Shown: piece after piece, positions 1 to 9,943 of the stretch
Numbering within the stretch: position 1 is the stretch's first letter
How the letters are laid out: each line of letters begins with the position of its first letter
NCBI GenBank assembly: GCA_022702545.1
Contig: JAHRBC010000005.1
Coordinates: 2,542,001 to 2,606,000, forward strand
DNA from: Phycomyces nitens
Lineage: Eukaryota > Mucoromycota > Mucoromycetes > Mucorales > Phycomycetaceae
Direction: 5' to 3'
DNA: 64,000 nucleotides
Translations under genes and position numbers: made by a program
The notes under the pieces: generated by a model
Told to the model about the DNA's origin: nothing
Database searches by the model: none
Seen by the model: the letters and a program-made list of their open reading frames with translations, nothing else

Positions 1-590
1 CCAGAACCAGCAATTAATCGAGTGATTGCTTCTGTTTATAATGAGCTGGTAAGCTATATTATAAACCGAATCCGGTTTGCTAAATTATCTATAGGAGAGA
101 CTGTATGCATTTTCGCATGCCCGTAATTTTGGTGTAATGGGCCTGGCACCCATTGATAAATTGCCGTTATTTGAGGACCTTTCAAGCGATGAAAAGACTG
201 ATCTCCAGGATCTGATAAAGCTATACAACCATAACATGCAAAACATGATTAAGAAATTCGTTGAAAAGCACACCTTTTTAAAACAGAGAAAGAGACAGAC
301 TGAAGGCTCTGATGTCAGCAAAGTAAAGATATACTTCTTTGACAGCCATAGTCTATTTCAAACCATCTTTGATGATCCTGATAAACATGACCTATGGATT
401 CTGGACAAGACCTGTCAGCCAGAAAACACTACACAATGCCGAGTACCAGACAGGTTAGCTTATAACATAAAAATAAGATTTTGTAGCACTAATATTTGGT
501 TTTAGATATCTCTGGTGGGATGCATGGCACCCTACAACTGCTACCCAGAAAATCATTGCAAATGGAGTTGTTGATCTAATTACCCTTTAG
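1..590 (+). CDS. GDSL/SGNH-family esterase or lipase, 3' part only
   Basis: Last 163 residues of a serine esterase of the GDSL/SGNH class; the 5' part, including the catalytic serine block, lies outside the window. Exons are 1-48, 95-453 and 506-590, and both introns have GT..AG ends; splicing keeps one frame to the TAG at 588-590. Seen directly: a conserved internal stretch (RNFGVMGLAP and VKIYFFDSHSLF) and a C-terminal WWDAWHPT, which carries the D-x-x-H block that supplies the Asp and His of the catalytic triad in this family. Fungal relatives are often secreted lipases or acetylesterases; the substrate cannot be told from this fragment. A secretion signal cannot be assessed. Confidence 0.85.
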
Positions 591-1097
591 TGTTGTAATC
601 TAAATAGTCCAATATACACATATTTATACACATTTGCTGTCTGGTCCAAGGTTTTAATTTCTACCTACATATTATGCACTGCTTATGTCGGCTAATTCTT
701 ATAAGGACCAGAAATTCCTTTGGCAAGGGTGTCAGTTTTTTTTCTTCTCTTTTGTCCATGTCAATATTTTGTACAAAAAAGCGACGCAGCAAGACAGATA
801 AATAAAGATAGAAATAAAGATAGAAATAGAATTAAAGATGTTGTTTATTTGTAATGGAGATTCAAAACATAGGTTTCGCAGCACAAGGCTTTACACAGAG
901 ATCTCTTCTTGAGTTACCTTGTCAAGACACGTCTTTTTGACATTGCTCACCAGAATACTGCGGGTGCTGCGATAATTTCTGATTGGAGGGGCTGCGGGTG
1001 CTGCACCCAGTCCGCTCCTGACAAAAATGGAATTATATATGAATATATATATATATATAAGCTCCTTATTCACCTACTCTCCTTGTCATATATCACA
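591..1097. other. Intergenic region, no gene seen
   Basis: About 500 bp of AT-rich DNA between the esterase stop and the HAD start. It has a short GATAGAAATAAA-type purine repeat near 796-835 and a TA-rich run near 1035-1060. It probably holds the esterase 3' UTR and the HAD promoter. Confidence 0.6.
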
Positions 1098-1924
1098 ATG
1101 CCAACTGCTGCCTTTAATTTTCTAGGTAAAGACTACTAGATTAACAAAGGATCAACCAATAACCCTGTGTTAGGAACCCTGTTTTGCTTTGACAGGGTCA
1201 TTGACACTCTTCACATGACATTTCCTAATGATCTACCAACCAAAAAGCAAGCACGAATATTTTACTATGGATGGCTGTGGGCAGGAATACGTGATTACTT
1301 TGGGACATCTCATGCTGGTCGATACCATCCCCTACTTTTTATCTTGCGTGGCACCCTGACGCGTGCTAGATTAGTCCAAGACATGGAAACCCCAACTAAT
1401 GAAGAGATTGATCAAATCATGGCAGCATTTGAGGATCTGGAACCAATGGCCACAGCGCTTGAATGCTTTGAATTATTACGAGAGAACAACTGGGACATTT
1501 GGATCCTCACAAACGGCTCGTATGCCAGTACAGAACTCTTGTTAAAAAGACATGGACTAGATACATTTGTTGGTGATAATATTCTGAGCTGTGATGACTT
1601 GGGGATCTCAAAACCTCATCCAAAAGTATACTCTGAATTCATGCGGGCTGCAGTCCACAAGACAAAGCGCATTGAGGTAGGCTTCTTTGGTCTGATTCCA
1701 TTCCTAAACTCTTGCTCTAGAATTTTTATTTAGTTGCAGCCCATGCGTGGGACCTTGCAGGAGCCAAGAATGTATCAGTACGGACAGTCTATCTAACAAC
1801 AGAGGAGAAGGTGTATAGTGCAGATGCCTATGATGGCTCGTATCCAGACGTTCAATCGGATTCTTTGATTAAATGTGTAAAGGGAATGATAGAATTAGAG
1901 AACAAAAAGAGGCGGTTTCTGTAG
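1098..1924 (+). CDS. HAD-superfamily hydrolase (2-haloacid dehalogenase-like, type II) with altered nucleophile
   Basis: 244 residues from exons 1098-1125, 1174-1676 and 1721-1924, a normal length for small type II HAD hydrolases. HAD motifs II to IV are intact: ILTNGS around residues 120-125 (Ser/Thr), SKPHPK around 155-160 (Lys) and LVAAHAWD around 181-188 (acidic motif). Motif I reads FNFLGTL, so the position of the usual nucleophile Asp is Asn7; the family pattern is F-D-x-x-G-T-L. The start at 1098 is the only ATG that leads into this motif through a good GT..AG intron. Family members dehalogenate 2-haloacids or dephosphorylate small metabolites. With Asn in motif I the protein may be inactive or regulatory. 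Its 3' end faces the ERI1-like gene with 17 bp between stops. Confidence 0.8.
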
Positions 1925-1941
1925 TTTGACCTTTCTTTTCA

Positions 1942-2978
1942 TCATCTCTTTCGATGGTTCTTTTGAACCACCCTCATTTTTGCATTTGTCTTGAACACAC
2001 ATCCATCCTCCCACATCCTCCTTCCAATTGCCACCAGATTACGGGAGTCATCGAGACCTGAATGTTCACGACCCTTGAATTTCATGTCGAGTGCTTCCAA
2101 CATTGCCCCAATGTTCTTGTTCACAGGATACTTATAGAATTCGCGAAATAACTTGCGAATATTAATCCATGGTGTACAAAAGTAGTCTGGGCGCTTTTTG
2201 AGATTACTATGTTTACACTGCTTTGTAATAAAATCACGAATATCAAATGGACCATCTATTGAATTGAAATAAAGATAAATGAAATGAAATAAATGAATAT
2301 ACAGCTCAAATCTAAACAAACATACCTGTTACAAATACAGCAGACTTTTTCTGAAATAGGGACCATTTGGCAAGGAATTCTTGAAAGTCATCAAGGACAT
2401 CGATAAAGCAAGGGCTCCTGTCCACTGTAGCCTTTTGGAAAGAATAAGAGACCAAAAAAGCAAATTACAATCCAGACTTACCTGGTCGATTCCAGTCAAT
2501 TCAAGACAGAATTTTGTCAGAATAGGATTGATCGTTGGCTTTACATAGGATCTGTATTCATCTACCTATAATTGATGTGAGCACCACACCCAGAAGATGT
2601 ATGTTTTAATGGCATTGGCTTACTATCTCGAATGTATGTGCGTCAACCAACACGACAGGGAACTCGATAATCTCATTGGGAAATTCGAAGCCACCGTTAG
2701 CTTCACATGTTGCCTCTACGTCAAAAAAGAGATAATAATCGTACAGAGGTGGCTTTGTCTTGGATTCCTGGGCTCTATTCATTACATGAGAAATAGACAG
2801 GGCCAAACGGGTTTTATTACTCTGGCAATTCGACAATTGATTCATTTGAATTAGTCTGTTTGATCGCCTTGCGCAATCGCTTCTTTAGCTCTGGCTTGTG
2901 TCCACGCGAATCAAGGCCAAGTTCTTCGAGTGCCTTTCGAAGACCATCTACTGTGGTTGGCTTTTGGGAATCTGCCAT
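1942..2978 (-). CDS. ERI1-like 3'-5' exoribonuclease with SAP domain
   Basis: 270 residues from five exons (2821-2978, 2624-2774, 2482-2565, 2326-2431, 1942-2255), all GT..AG and in phase. An N-terminal SAP-type helix-extension-helix (about residues 8-42, VDGLRKALEELGLD then GHKPELKKRL) precedes a DEDDh exonuclease domain. Seen: FFDVEAT (Asp71, Glu73), DGPFDIRDF (Asp171) and HSGLDDSRN (His231 and the Asp five residues later), which are ExoI, ExoII and ExoIII. Known ERI1/3'hExo proteins trim 5.8S rRNA and histone mRNA ends and degrade siRNA duplexes, acting as negative regulators of RNA interference. The same role here is inferred. It is divergent from the permease gene and convergent with the HAD gene. 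Confidence 0.9.
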
Positions 2979-3157
2979 TAAGCTCAAAAAAATAAATAAA
3001 TTGGGATCGCTAGATTAGCCATATATTATTTATTATTTATTATTATTCTTGTTGGCATTTAATGAATTAACCCATTTTTCCAAGTTGTGATCCCGATAAA
3101 TCCTAAAATGGATCTATTTTCTCTATTCTGGTTGATATTCTTGAATGCCATTCTCTA
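2979..3157. promoter_or_regulatory. Short divergent promoter region between ERI1-like and permease genes
   Basis: 179 bp separate the two ATGs, which point away from each other. The middle is a TTATTTATTATTTATTATT run near 3027-3045, the kind of AT-rich tract that keeps nucleosomes off promoters. Both transcripts must start within this gap or inside it, so shared control is likely. No specific binding site is claimed. Confidence 0.5.
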
Positions 3158-5217
3158 ATGCCATTTCATTCCACACGACATTCTTCCAATCAACGACAGC
3201 AGGATCGTGAACTAGAGACTGCATTCGAGCTGGACGATTCAGATGACCGGTCTTTATTCAGCCATGACAGCGATGAACACGGTGATGATGCTTCTTTATT
3301 GTTGTCTGATCATGATGCCCAGACCCTACTGCCTGCTCATCATGCAAATGCATCAACGGCCTCTGTTTTTTCATTTGAGACGATACCCATGATACCATTA
3401 ACTCACAGCCAGATGCGGGCACCTGAACTACAAAAGAAAGTATCGATGCTGAATGGACTAGGTTTAGTGGTCGGTGCAATGATCGGGAGTGGGCTATTTA
3501 GCTCGCCTGGTAAGAAGGATCTTTTTTTTCTTAATGGGTTGGACACCAGTGCTAAGTTTATATGGATCCATGTTGATCCTAGGTCCTATATTGGAGGCAA
3601 TGCATGGCCCTGGTACGGCACTCATTGTTTGGCTAGTGTCTGGTCTGTTGGCACTGTCGGGTGCACTATGCTATGCAGAACTAGGCACTATGCTGCCCAT
3701 GAATGGAGGTGAGGCTGTATACCTTGGGCGTGCTTTTGGAAGCCTGGTGTCATTTATGTTTGAGTTTGTTAGCATCATTGTTCAAAAGGTAATGAGATAA
3801 TACTTGTGTGTAAAGATGGTTAACAATGGTACATTAGCCCGGGAGTCTCGCGATTGTCTGTATTGTGTTTGGAGAATATGTATCGCGGATCATATTCCAT
3901 GCCTACTTTTTCCAGATCCCTCACGACTCTGATGCTGCAGTTGAGCTGGCAGACGCAGTTATTCCAGTCTACCTCCCAAAACTACTTGCTGTATCTGCTC
4001 TTTTGATCGTCAGTCTGATCAATGGTCTGTCCATAAGAGCAGGGATGTTGGTTCAGGATGTGTTGACGGTCGTAAAGGTGCTTACTGCTCTGGTCATCTC
4101 TATTACGGGCGTGGTTGTGCTGTCAAGGGGAACATACTGGTCAAGCAATGCTTTTCAAGGCGACCCTTTCAAAGACATTGATACCACAACATTTGGACAG
4201 TATGCTCTGGCCCTGTACTCGGGTAATTATCAATGTAACTCATTTACCCCAAATCTGACCTGTGTACAGGACTCTGGGCATATGACGGTTGGAATAACCT
4301 CAACTATGTGTCTGGGGAAATGAAGAATCCCCACAAAGACCTTCCCCGTGTTATTATTTTTGGAATCCCACTGGTTATTACTTGCTATTTATTGGCAAAT
4401 GTTGCGTATCTGGCTGCCTTGAGACCAGAGGTTGTCATGCATACCAATACGGTTGCCATGGATTTCGGGAAAAAGGTGTTTGGGCCCGTGGGAGGAATAT
4501 TATTTGCGGTCTGTGTTGCATTGAGCTGTTTTGGTGTAAGTACGTCAAGGTTGAAACAAACTTGCTAAGCGTTTCTCTCCTTGGTATCAATAGACTGCAA
4601 ATGCGAGTGTTTTTACTGGCGCACGCATCATCTATGTATCTTCTAAACAAGGCCATTTACCGACATTCTTTGGGAAAATCAGTACCTGGACACAGACCCC
4701 CCTAATGGCTATTGTACTGCAGGCTGTACTGACGACTATAATGATTCTGCTCGGATCATTCCGTGGTCTTGTCAACTTTTACTCTCTGTGTGCATGGATG
4801 TAAGAATCATCAAAGGTGGGATATTGAGAGCTAAAATGTATCTTTAGATTCTATTTCCTGGCCGTATTATCCTTGCTCGTATTCCGCTATACAGAGCCAG
4901 AACTAAAGAGGCCATACCGTGTCTGGCTAACAACGCCTGTGCTATTCTGCATCGTGGCTCTGTTCCTGTGTACGATGCCATTTATTGAGGCCCCATTTGA
5001 GAGCCTTGCAGCAATTGGGTTTGTAGTCCTAGCCATTCCTATATGGCTACTCCAAGTCAAGTATAAGAAACAGCTGGCAGGATTGTGGACAGGTAAAGTG
5101 TGACATGGCAATCGTACTCGAGGCTTACTTGAATACTTGCCAGTCTTTTTAGATCGTGTCAGGGGTCGACATCGAGGCTATAGTGGGATGGAAATGGCAG
5201 CAACTGATGGACTATAG
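3158..5217 (+). CDS. LAT-type amino acid permease (APC superfamily)
   Basis: About 574-577 residues. Exons: 3158-3509, 3583-3788, 3838-4222, 4270-4535, 4594-4799, 4848-5092 and a last exon to 5217. A hydrophilic acidic N-terminus of about 95 residues (many Asp, Ser and His) precedes roughly 12 hydrophobic segments. The first bears GLVVGAMIGSGLFSSPG, the substrate-binding helix motif of amino acid/polyamine transporters; GLWAYDGWNNLNYVSGE and PHKDLPRVI are typical of the L-type (LAT/SLC7, methionine permease-like) branch. It should move neutral amino acids across the plasma membrane; substrate choice is inference. The last intron offers two in-frame acceptors (ending 5143 or 5152), which add or remove three residues. 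The start was chosen as the first ATG of the long open frame. Confidence 0.92.
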
Positions 5218-6050
5218 ATTTTATTTTTATTTCCTCGTTCTTTTTGTTTAATTGTTGCTGCCACATTTACTTTATATAAAGTGTGTTTTTTTCTTTTTGA
5301 TAGACTATATAAAAGCATAGATTTGATATCTCTAATTATCTGTGGATTAAACATTGGATTCTCATCGAGAAACCTCCCTGTTGTATCCAGGCGAGTGTAT
5401 ATAATTTTTTTAATATGAATTCATTAGCCTGTGAGGTGTGTCATACTAGCCAGAACAATCAATATCATCGTGTTGACATCGTTTTCATTGATTTTATTTG
5501 TGAATGATAGGCAAGAGTACAAGTGTAACCAACATGCAATATGCTTTTCTCCTTGAGAGCATAGGATAGCCTATTGTTAAATACATCTTGAAATGGAAAA
5601 CTAGGACGGAGAGACAGCTAAAAATGGTATAATACGCGAGTGGGTTTCACTAGAGTAATCTTGCTAGTTAAAGAGCTTCTTGTGTGCCTGCATTGTTGTG
5701 TTGATCGTTTCCAAGGCCAATCGCACTCTGGAGATGAAAGGAGATGGTCGTACGAGAGTTGCACTATGAATGGCTTGACATATAAAGAAAAAGGAACTTT
5801 TTGCTGATTTGGCGTCTATCTTGCATACAACCCATTGTGAAATCTCTGTGAGTGTGTCCCTGACCAAATAGAGAGTGCTCCAGTTCATCGTTCAGCAACA
5901 TTTTTTTTCTTACAAAGACCAGAAATGAAGTCTCCCTTTTGAAATGCAAATCACCATACTATTTTTTCTCGACTACTTGCAAACCCTCTTTTTTTAATTT
6001 ATATATTTATTTCCTTTCTTTCACACCCCATACATTCATTTCATACCCTT
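5218..6050. other. Intergenic region with permease 3' UTR and ankyrin gene promoter
   Basis: AT-rich 830 bp. The only notable item is the minus-strand open frame at 5664-5888, listed separately. The last 60 bp before the next ATG are pyrimidine-rich (TTTCTTTCACACCCC), as is common just upstream of fungal starts. Confidence 0.5.
5664..5888 (-). CDS. Small open frame of unknown function, doubtful
   Basis: A 74-codon frame with an ATG start, opposite in direction to both neighbours and lying in their intergenic gap. The middle is hydrophobic with several Cys (KSSFFFICQAIHSATLV), and it ends in a mildly basic tail. I recognise no family. A second frame overlaps it on the same strand, so it may be chance open frame in UTR sequence. 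It is listed because the residue composition is not low complexity. Confidence 0.15.
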   Translation of the reverse strand: MNWSTLYLVRDTLTEISQWVVCKIDAKSAKSSFFFICQAIHSATLVRPSPFISRVRLALETINTTMQAHKKLFN

Positions 6051-7894
6051 ATGCTCTGCCGACAGTACTACAGCTCCAGAGACCTACCTCCTCTTCCAGG
6101 CACTCCAAAAACAAAAAGACTGGCAATAGAGCCAAGCCAGCTCAACAATATCGCCTCTATTATCGGCACACTCGAATGTACAGAAATCAGAAATCAACTT
6201 GATAGCGCAATTGAAGAAATCGTTGTCTTGTGGACACAGGAACATAATTCACTCAACGACTCTCTCCAAAGAATGGAGCAGCAGCACTCTACTTTGCAGT
6301 GCCTTATGAAAAAACAAACAGAGCGCTATGAAAAGGCTGTTCGCGAAATGCAGTTTTATAAATCCAAACACGAAAGAATGTCGAGGGCATACATGCACCT
6401 AAGAAGTCAGCACCGGGAAGAGCACTACAAGAAGGTCAGAAGAAGAGGCTGCCAGTCACTCGACGATAGCATGGTTGCCTACGATGGGTATCCCCGGTTT
6501 TCTTCAAAACTTACACGTGAGAAACGAGACAATCAATGCTTTTCATTATCATCAAACTATGGGAGTTTTATTGTGAGTTCAAATGCCTCAATAAACTCGT
6601 CCTATTCTTGTGATTCCAACGCGCGATCGATACCCAAGACCCTCAAAAGTCAAACAAACCAAAGGGGTCTTGATACCGACGATCATTTTGATATCCTGTC
6701 GGTGCTCTCCAACGACGTCAATCACGCATTGGATCTACCAGCCACAGAACACGACAATGAAACAAAAACAGACCTTTCTCCTCCTTTGGGCTCGACGTGT
6801 GTAGTTGAGAGGCCAAAATCAGACACGCTGACCTTTGCATGCGGAGAAGGCTTCTGGGAAAGCATTGCTCTGAAAAAGTATACAAAGGCTGAAATAAATA
6901 CGCTGATCAGGTAACAAGATAATCAATTAGAACAAGTCTAAACATCTCTATCGATTCTAGTAATTACTTTCGCCGTGGCGGGCTACCTAATGTGGCTAAT
7001 ATCTATCCTACTGTCCGGGACGTCAAGGAAGGCTATAGTCTAGTACACGCCCTGGTGGCCGTCAAGAACACGCGTGCCCTCGAGCAAGTACTCGAGGCCG
7101 GTGCAAACACTAATGTATACCCAATGTCCTCTGTTCCTGAAGATCGAATCTCGCCTCTGGTTCTGGCAGCAAGTATTGGCTATTTGAACGGTGTCCGCTT
7201 GCTGGTCGAGCGAGGCAAGGCTGATGTTATGCAGAACCTAGGCCCCCACCAGGAGACAGCTTTGCACGCTGCAATTAAATGTGATTCCCTAGACATAATT
7301 ATCTATCTCTTAAAAGTGTCCCGTTATGCCCTTCTTGAAAAACCAGACGAAAACGGTATGCACTGTTATTTCTTTGTTACGCGATCATTGTTCTCACTAG
7401 ATTTTTGTTATGGTTTGATAGGTTCTACGCCTCTTCATTATGCATGCATGTCCGGAAAGACACGTTTGGTAACCTTGTTGATCCGAGATTGTCGAGTCGA
7501 TCCCAGCCCTCAAGACGTCAAGGGAGAGACTCCCCTACATTATGCTGTTCGCCACCGACGACCAAAAGTTATTGCCCGATTGATCGGGGATCTTGGAGTC
7601 TATCCCAACCCTTATGTCCTTAAGCAAGTCCCTACGCCTCTTGATCTGGCCAGATCCGGTGGCCTTAAATCTATTGAAAACTACCTCAAGCAGAATGGTG
7701 CAAAGACCACAAAGGAAATGGAAAAGACGGTGGCCGGTAATGTTCTCAGCAGCAGCAGTAGCAGCAGCAGTAGCAGCAGCAGCAGCAGTGTGAAGAGCAA
7801 ACCCAATTCAATCAAACAAAAGATTCTGTCAAATAAGCCATCGTTGGTATTGAAAAACAAATTTGGAGGCTTGCTTTCCGGGTTATTATCCTAG
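6051..7894 (+). CDS. Coiled-coil and ankyrin-repeat protein
   Basis: 575 residues from exons 6051-6910, 6961-7355 and 7422-7894. Residues about 50-135 form a charged helical segment likely to be coiled coil, followed by a Ser/Asn-rich linker. Residues about 310-500 hold ankyrin repeats: ISPLVLAASIGYLNGVRLLV, ETALHAAIKCDSLDIIIYLL, STPLHYACMSGKTRLVTLLI and ETPLHYAVRHRRPKVIARLI. A run of 14 serines encoded by an AGC/AGT microsatellite precedes a basic tail with two Lys-rich patches. Ankyrin repeats bind other proteins; no enzyme domain is visible, so a scaffold or regulator role is inferred. I know no named family with exactly this arrangement. The start is the first ATG after a pyrimidine-rich leader. 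Confidence 0.85.
7745..7790 (+). repeat. AGC/AGT trinucleotide microsatellite in coding sequence
   Basis: About 15 tandem AGC or AGT units encode the polyserine run of the ankyrin protein. The mix of AGC and AGT codons shows it is not freshly expanded. Confidence 0.9.
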
Positions 7895-8007
7895 CTATAT
7901 CTTGTTTCTTGACTTTTTTATTTATTTATTTATGACTTAATGTGTATATGTATGTGTACGTATATATACATATATCCTATACTCCAGACAAACCATCTGC
8001 TGGAATT

Positions 8008-8427
8008 TTACATGGTTCGTGGGCCCTGGAGAATATCCTTGAGGTTGCCCTGTGCATCAGATGCTGCTCTTTCCCAATATTTTTGTGATTTCTCGAGCTG
8101 CTGGATAGCCTCATCAGCACCGGCTACTGCCTTTACATATTGTGTCTTCATTTCAGAGAGAGGAGATTGGATGAACCTATTGGGCCTAGTTAATAGTCTG
8201 CTCATCAAACACTAAGCACGTCTTTACATTTTGCCGACTGGCTTGTATGTCTTTGTGTTTGCATCAAGCGCATCGAGTTCACGACGTGTCAACTCGGCCA
8301 TCTTGCGCTCTCTCTGTTTGGCCTGGATCTGGCTCTTGACCTGGTTCACCTGTTGTGTACTGGAGATGTACTTTGCTTGGAGCTCCACAAAGACCTTTTT
8401 AATGGCATCATCAGCAACGGCAGACAT
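8008..8427 (-). CDS. PFD1: Prefoldin subunit 1
   Basis: 122 residues from exons 8228-8427 and 8008-8176, the same length as well-known prefoldin subunit 1 proteins. The layout is a beta-type prefoldin: an N-terminal helix with a heptad pattern (VFVELQAKYISSTQQVNQVK), a short hairpin region marked by TYKPVGKMFIQSP, and a C-terminal helix (ADEAIQQLEKSQKYWERA). The K-x-V-G-[KR]-M-F signature at the hairpin is characteristic of this subunit. Prefoldin is a hexameric cytosolic co-chaperone that passes nascent actin and tubulin to the TRiC/CCT chaperonin. ATG 8427 gives the expected N-terminus; a longer frame upstream has no support. It is divergent from the AN1 gene. Confidence 0.92.
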
Positions 8428-8957
8428 GATGTAGATGAGCAAACACTTTCTATATATTTTTTTTTCGACAGGTGTATTTTCAATAGCCATTTTTGGAGAC
8501 CTTTTTTTTTTTGGTCAAAAGTCACGTGGTCTGAACAAGTGAATAAAAACCGAGGGTTTGATGGCTAGTATAAAACTCTATTTGGCAGAATCTCAGGGCA
8601 TTTGTCATTATGTGGCAGTTGTGTATAAACAATCACTCCAAAGCACCCTTGTTCTCTCGAGACCATCAAGAACATAGAGTGTGAAGGACGTAATCTCTTG
8701 ATAATCCCTAATTTATAATGTCTTTATGTAATCGATTTTCTAGAATATACTAGTTGAATCAGTTTTAGCTTACAGCATCTCTCATTGGCTCACAAATAGA
8801 CCGCTCAGCACTTTCTAGTATAGTGAGACCTGCCTCCCCCCCCCCCCCCTTTGTAAGCACAAAATATTGCAAAAAAGGGCATTGTCGGGGAATGAATTAA
8901 GGAAGAATAAGCGTTGGCATGTGTTGGATTTTCCTTTTCTACTTCTTTTTTGCTCTT
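8428..8957. promoter_or_regulatory. Divergent promoter region of prefoldin and AN1 genes
   Basis: 530 bp between divergent starts. It holds T-rich tracts near 8459 and 8500, a CACGTG E-box-like hexamer at about 8522-8527 and a run of 14 C at 8836-8849. No gene is seen. Confidence 0.45.
8836..8849 (+). repeat. Poly-C run of 14
   Basis: A homopolymer of C in otherwise AT-rich intergenic DNA, about 110 bp upstream of the AN1 start. It could form an i-motif/G-quadruplex-like structure on the two strands, or its length may simply be unstable. Confidence 0.85.
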
Positions 8958-9902
8958 ATGGAACTTCCAGACATTGGCAAGCAATGCACCTACAAGGGCT
9001 GCTCTCAGCTAGGTAAGCAATTTCAGAGCTCATTTACCAGAATCTAACCACAATTATAGACTTTTTACCTTATACTTGCTATCATTGCAAACACATTTAC
9101 TGGTAGGTATAAAGATTATGTATTCGAATGATTACTCATCCATCATTAGTCAGGAACATTTCAAGTTGGATGATCACCATTGTCCTAGTCTAAATGATCC
9201 CAGTCTAGACGTACGGTAAATATTACTCATAAACACAAAAAGTACATTACTGATCCTATTCCCATAGTGTGCCTACCTGTCCTATATGCGAAAAGCCAGT
9301 TTCTGTACCTAGAGGAGAGGATCCAAACATAAAGGCAAGTGCACGATTTGGAGGCTCCAGACACTGTGTATCTCAAAACTTACTCTTTGATATTATTATT
9401 ATTCCTATCGCACAAATAGGTCAATCAGCACATTCAGAATAACTGTGCTACCCCAAAACCACTCGACAATACATGTAGACTGAAGGGCTGCAAGCAAAAA
9501 CTGCTGGTTCCAATGACTTGTTCCGAGTGCAGACTATCATACTGTGTCAAGCATAGACTAGGAATTGACCACCAGTGTCCAGGGAAACCGGCACCCGCTG
9601 CCAGTCCGTCTGCCCTTGCTGCCATACGACGAGCAAACAAGGCCAAGCAAACGAAACCACAGCTGACAAAGACAGAAATAGAAGCCAACAAGCAAGAAAT
9701 ATCCCGGTTGCAAGCAAAGGCAAAGACAGGCGTAAGTATCAAAGAATTGATAAATGGCAAAAGTGAGGTTCTGATAAATTTTTATTTTATTTTTGTATTT
9801 TTTGGAAAACCTCATCAGCGTCTTGCCGAGAGTGAAGAGATTCGACTGGCTACTCTCTTGTCGATGAAGGACCAGGGCAGCGATAAATGCATATTGAGCT
9901 AA
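8958..9902 (+). CDS. Double AN1-type zinc finger protein (ZFAND2/AIRAP-like)
   Basis: 208 residues from six exons: 8958-9012, 9060-9102, 9150-9215, 9268-9334, 9420-9731 and 9819-9902. Two AN1 fingers are seen: the first starts CTYKGC and continues TCYHCKHIYC..H....HHC (about residues 10-45); the second starts CRLKGC and continues TCSECRLSYCVKHR...HQC (about 95-130). Between them lies TCPICEKPV. A basic helical tail follows. This two-finger layout matches ZFAND2A/B and fungal Cuz1-type proteins, which bind the proteasome or Cdc48 and help cells meet arsenite and proteotoxic stress; that role is inferred. Intron 4 (9335-9419) starts GCAAGT, a GC-AG intron. Confidence 0.9.
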
Positions 9903-9943
9903 TCAAGAGAAATGATGGCTGTTTCTAGTAGAATGAAAGTTGA

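Noticed and set aside
909..1139. Upstream frame as an N-terminal extension of the HAD protein
   Set aside because: It contains AT-repeat translation and a different frame; the spliced start at 1098 joins directly to motif I.
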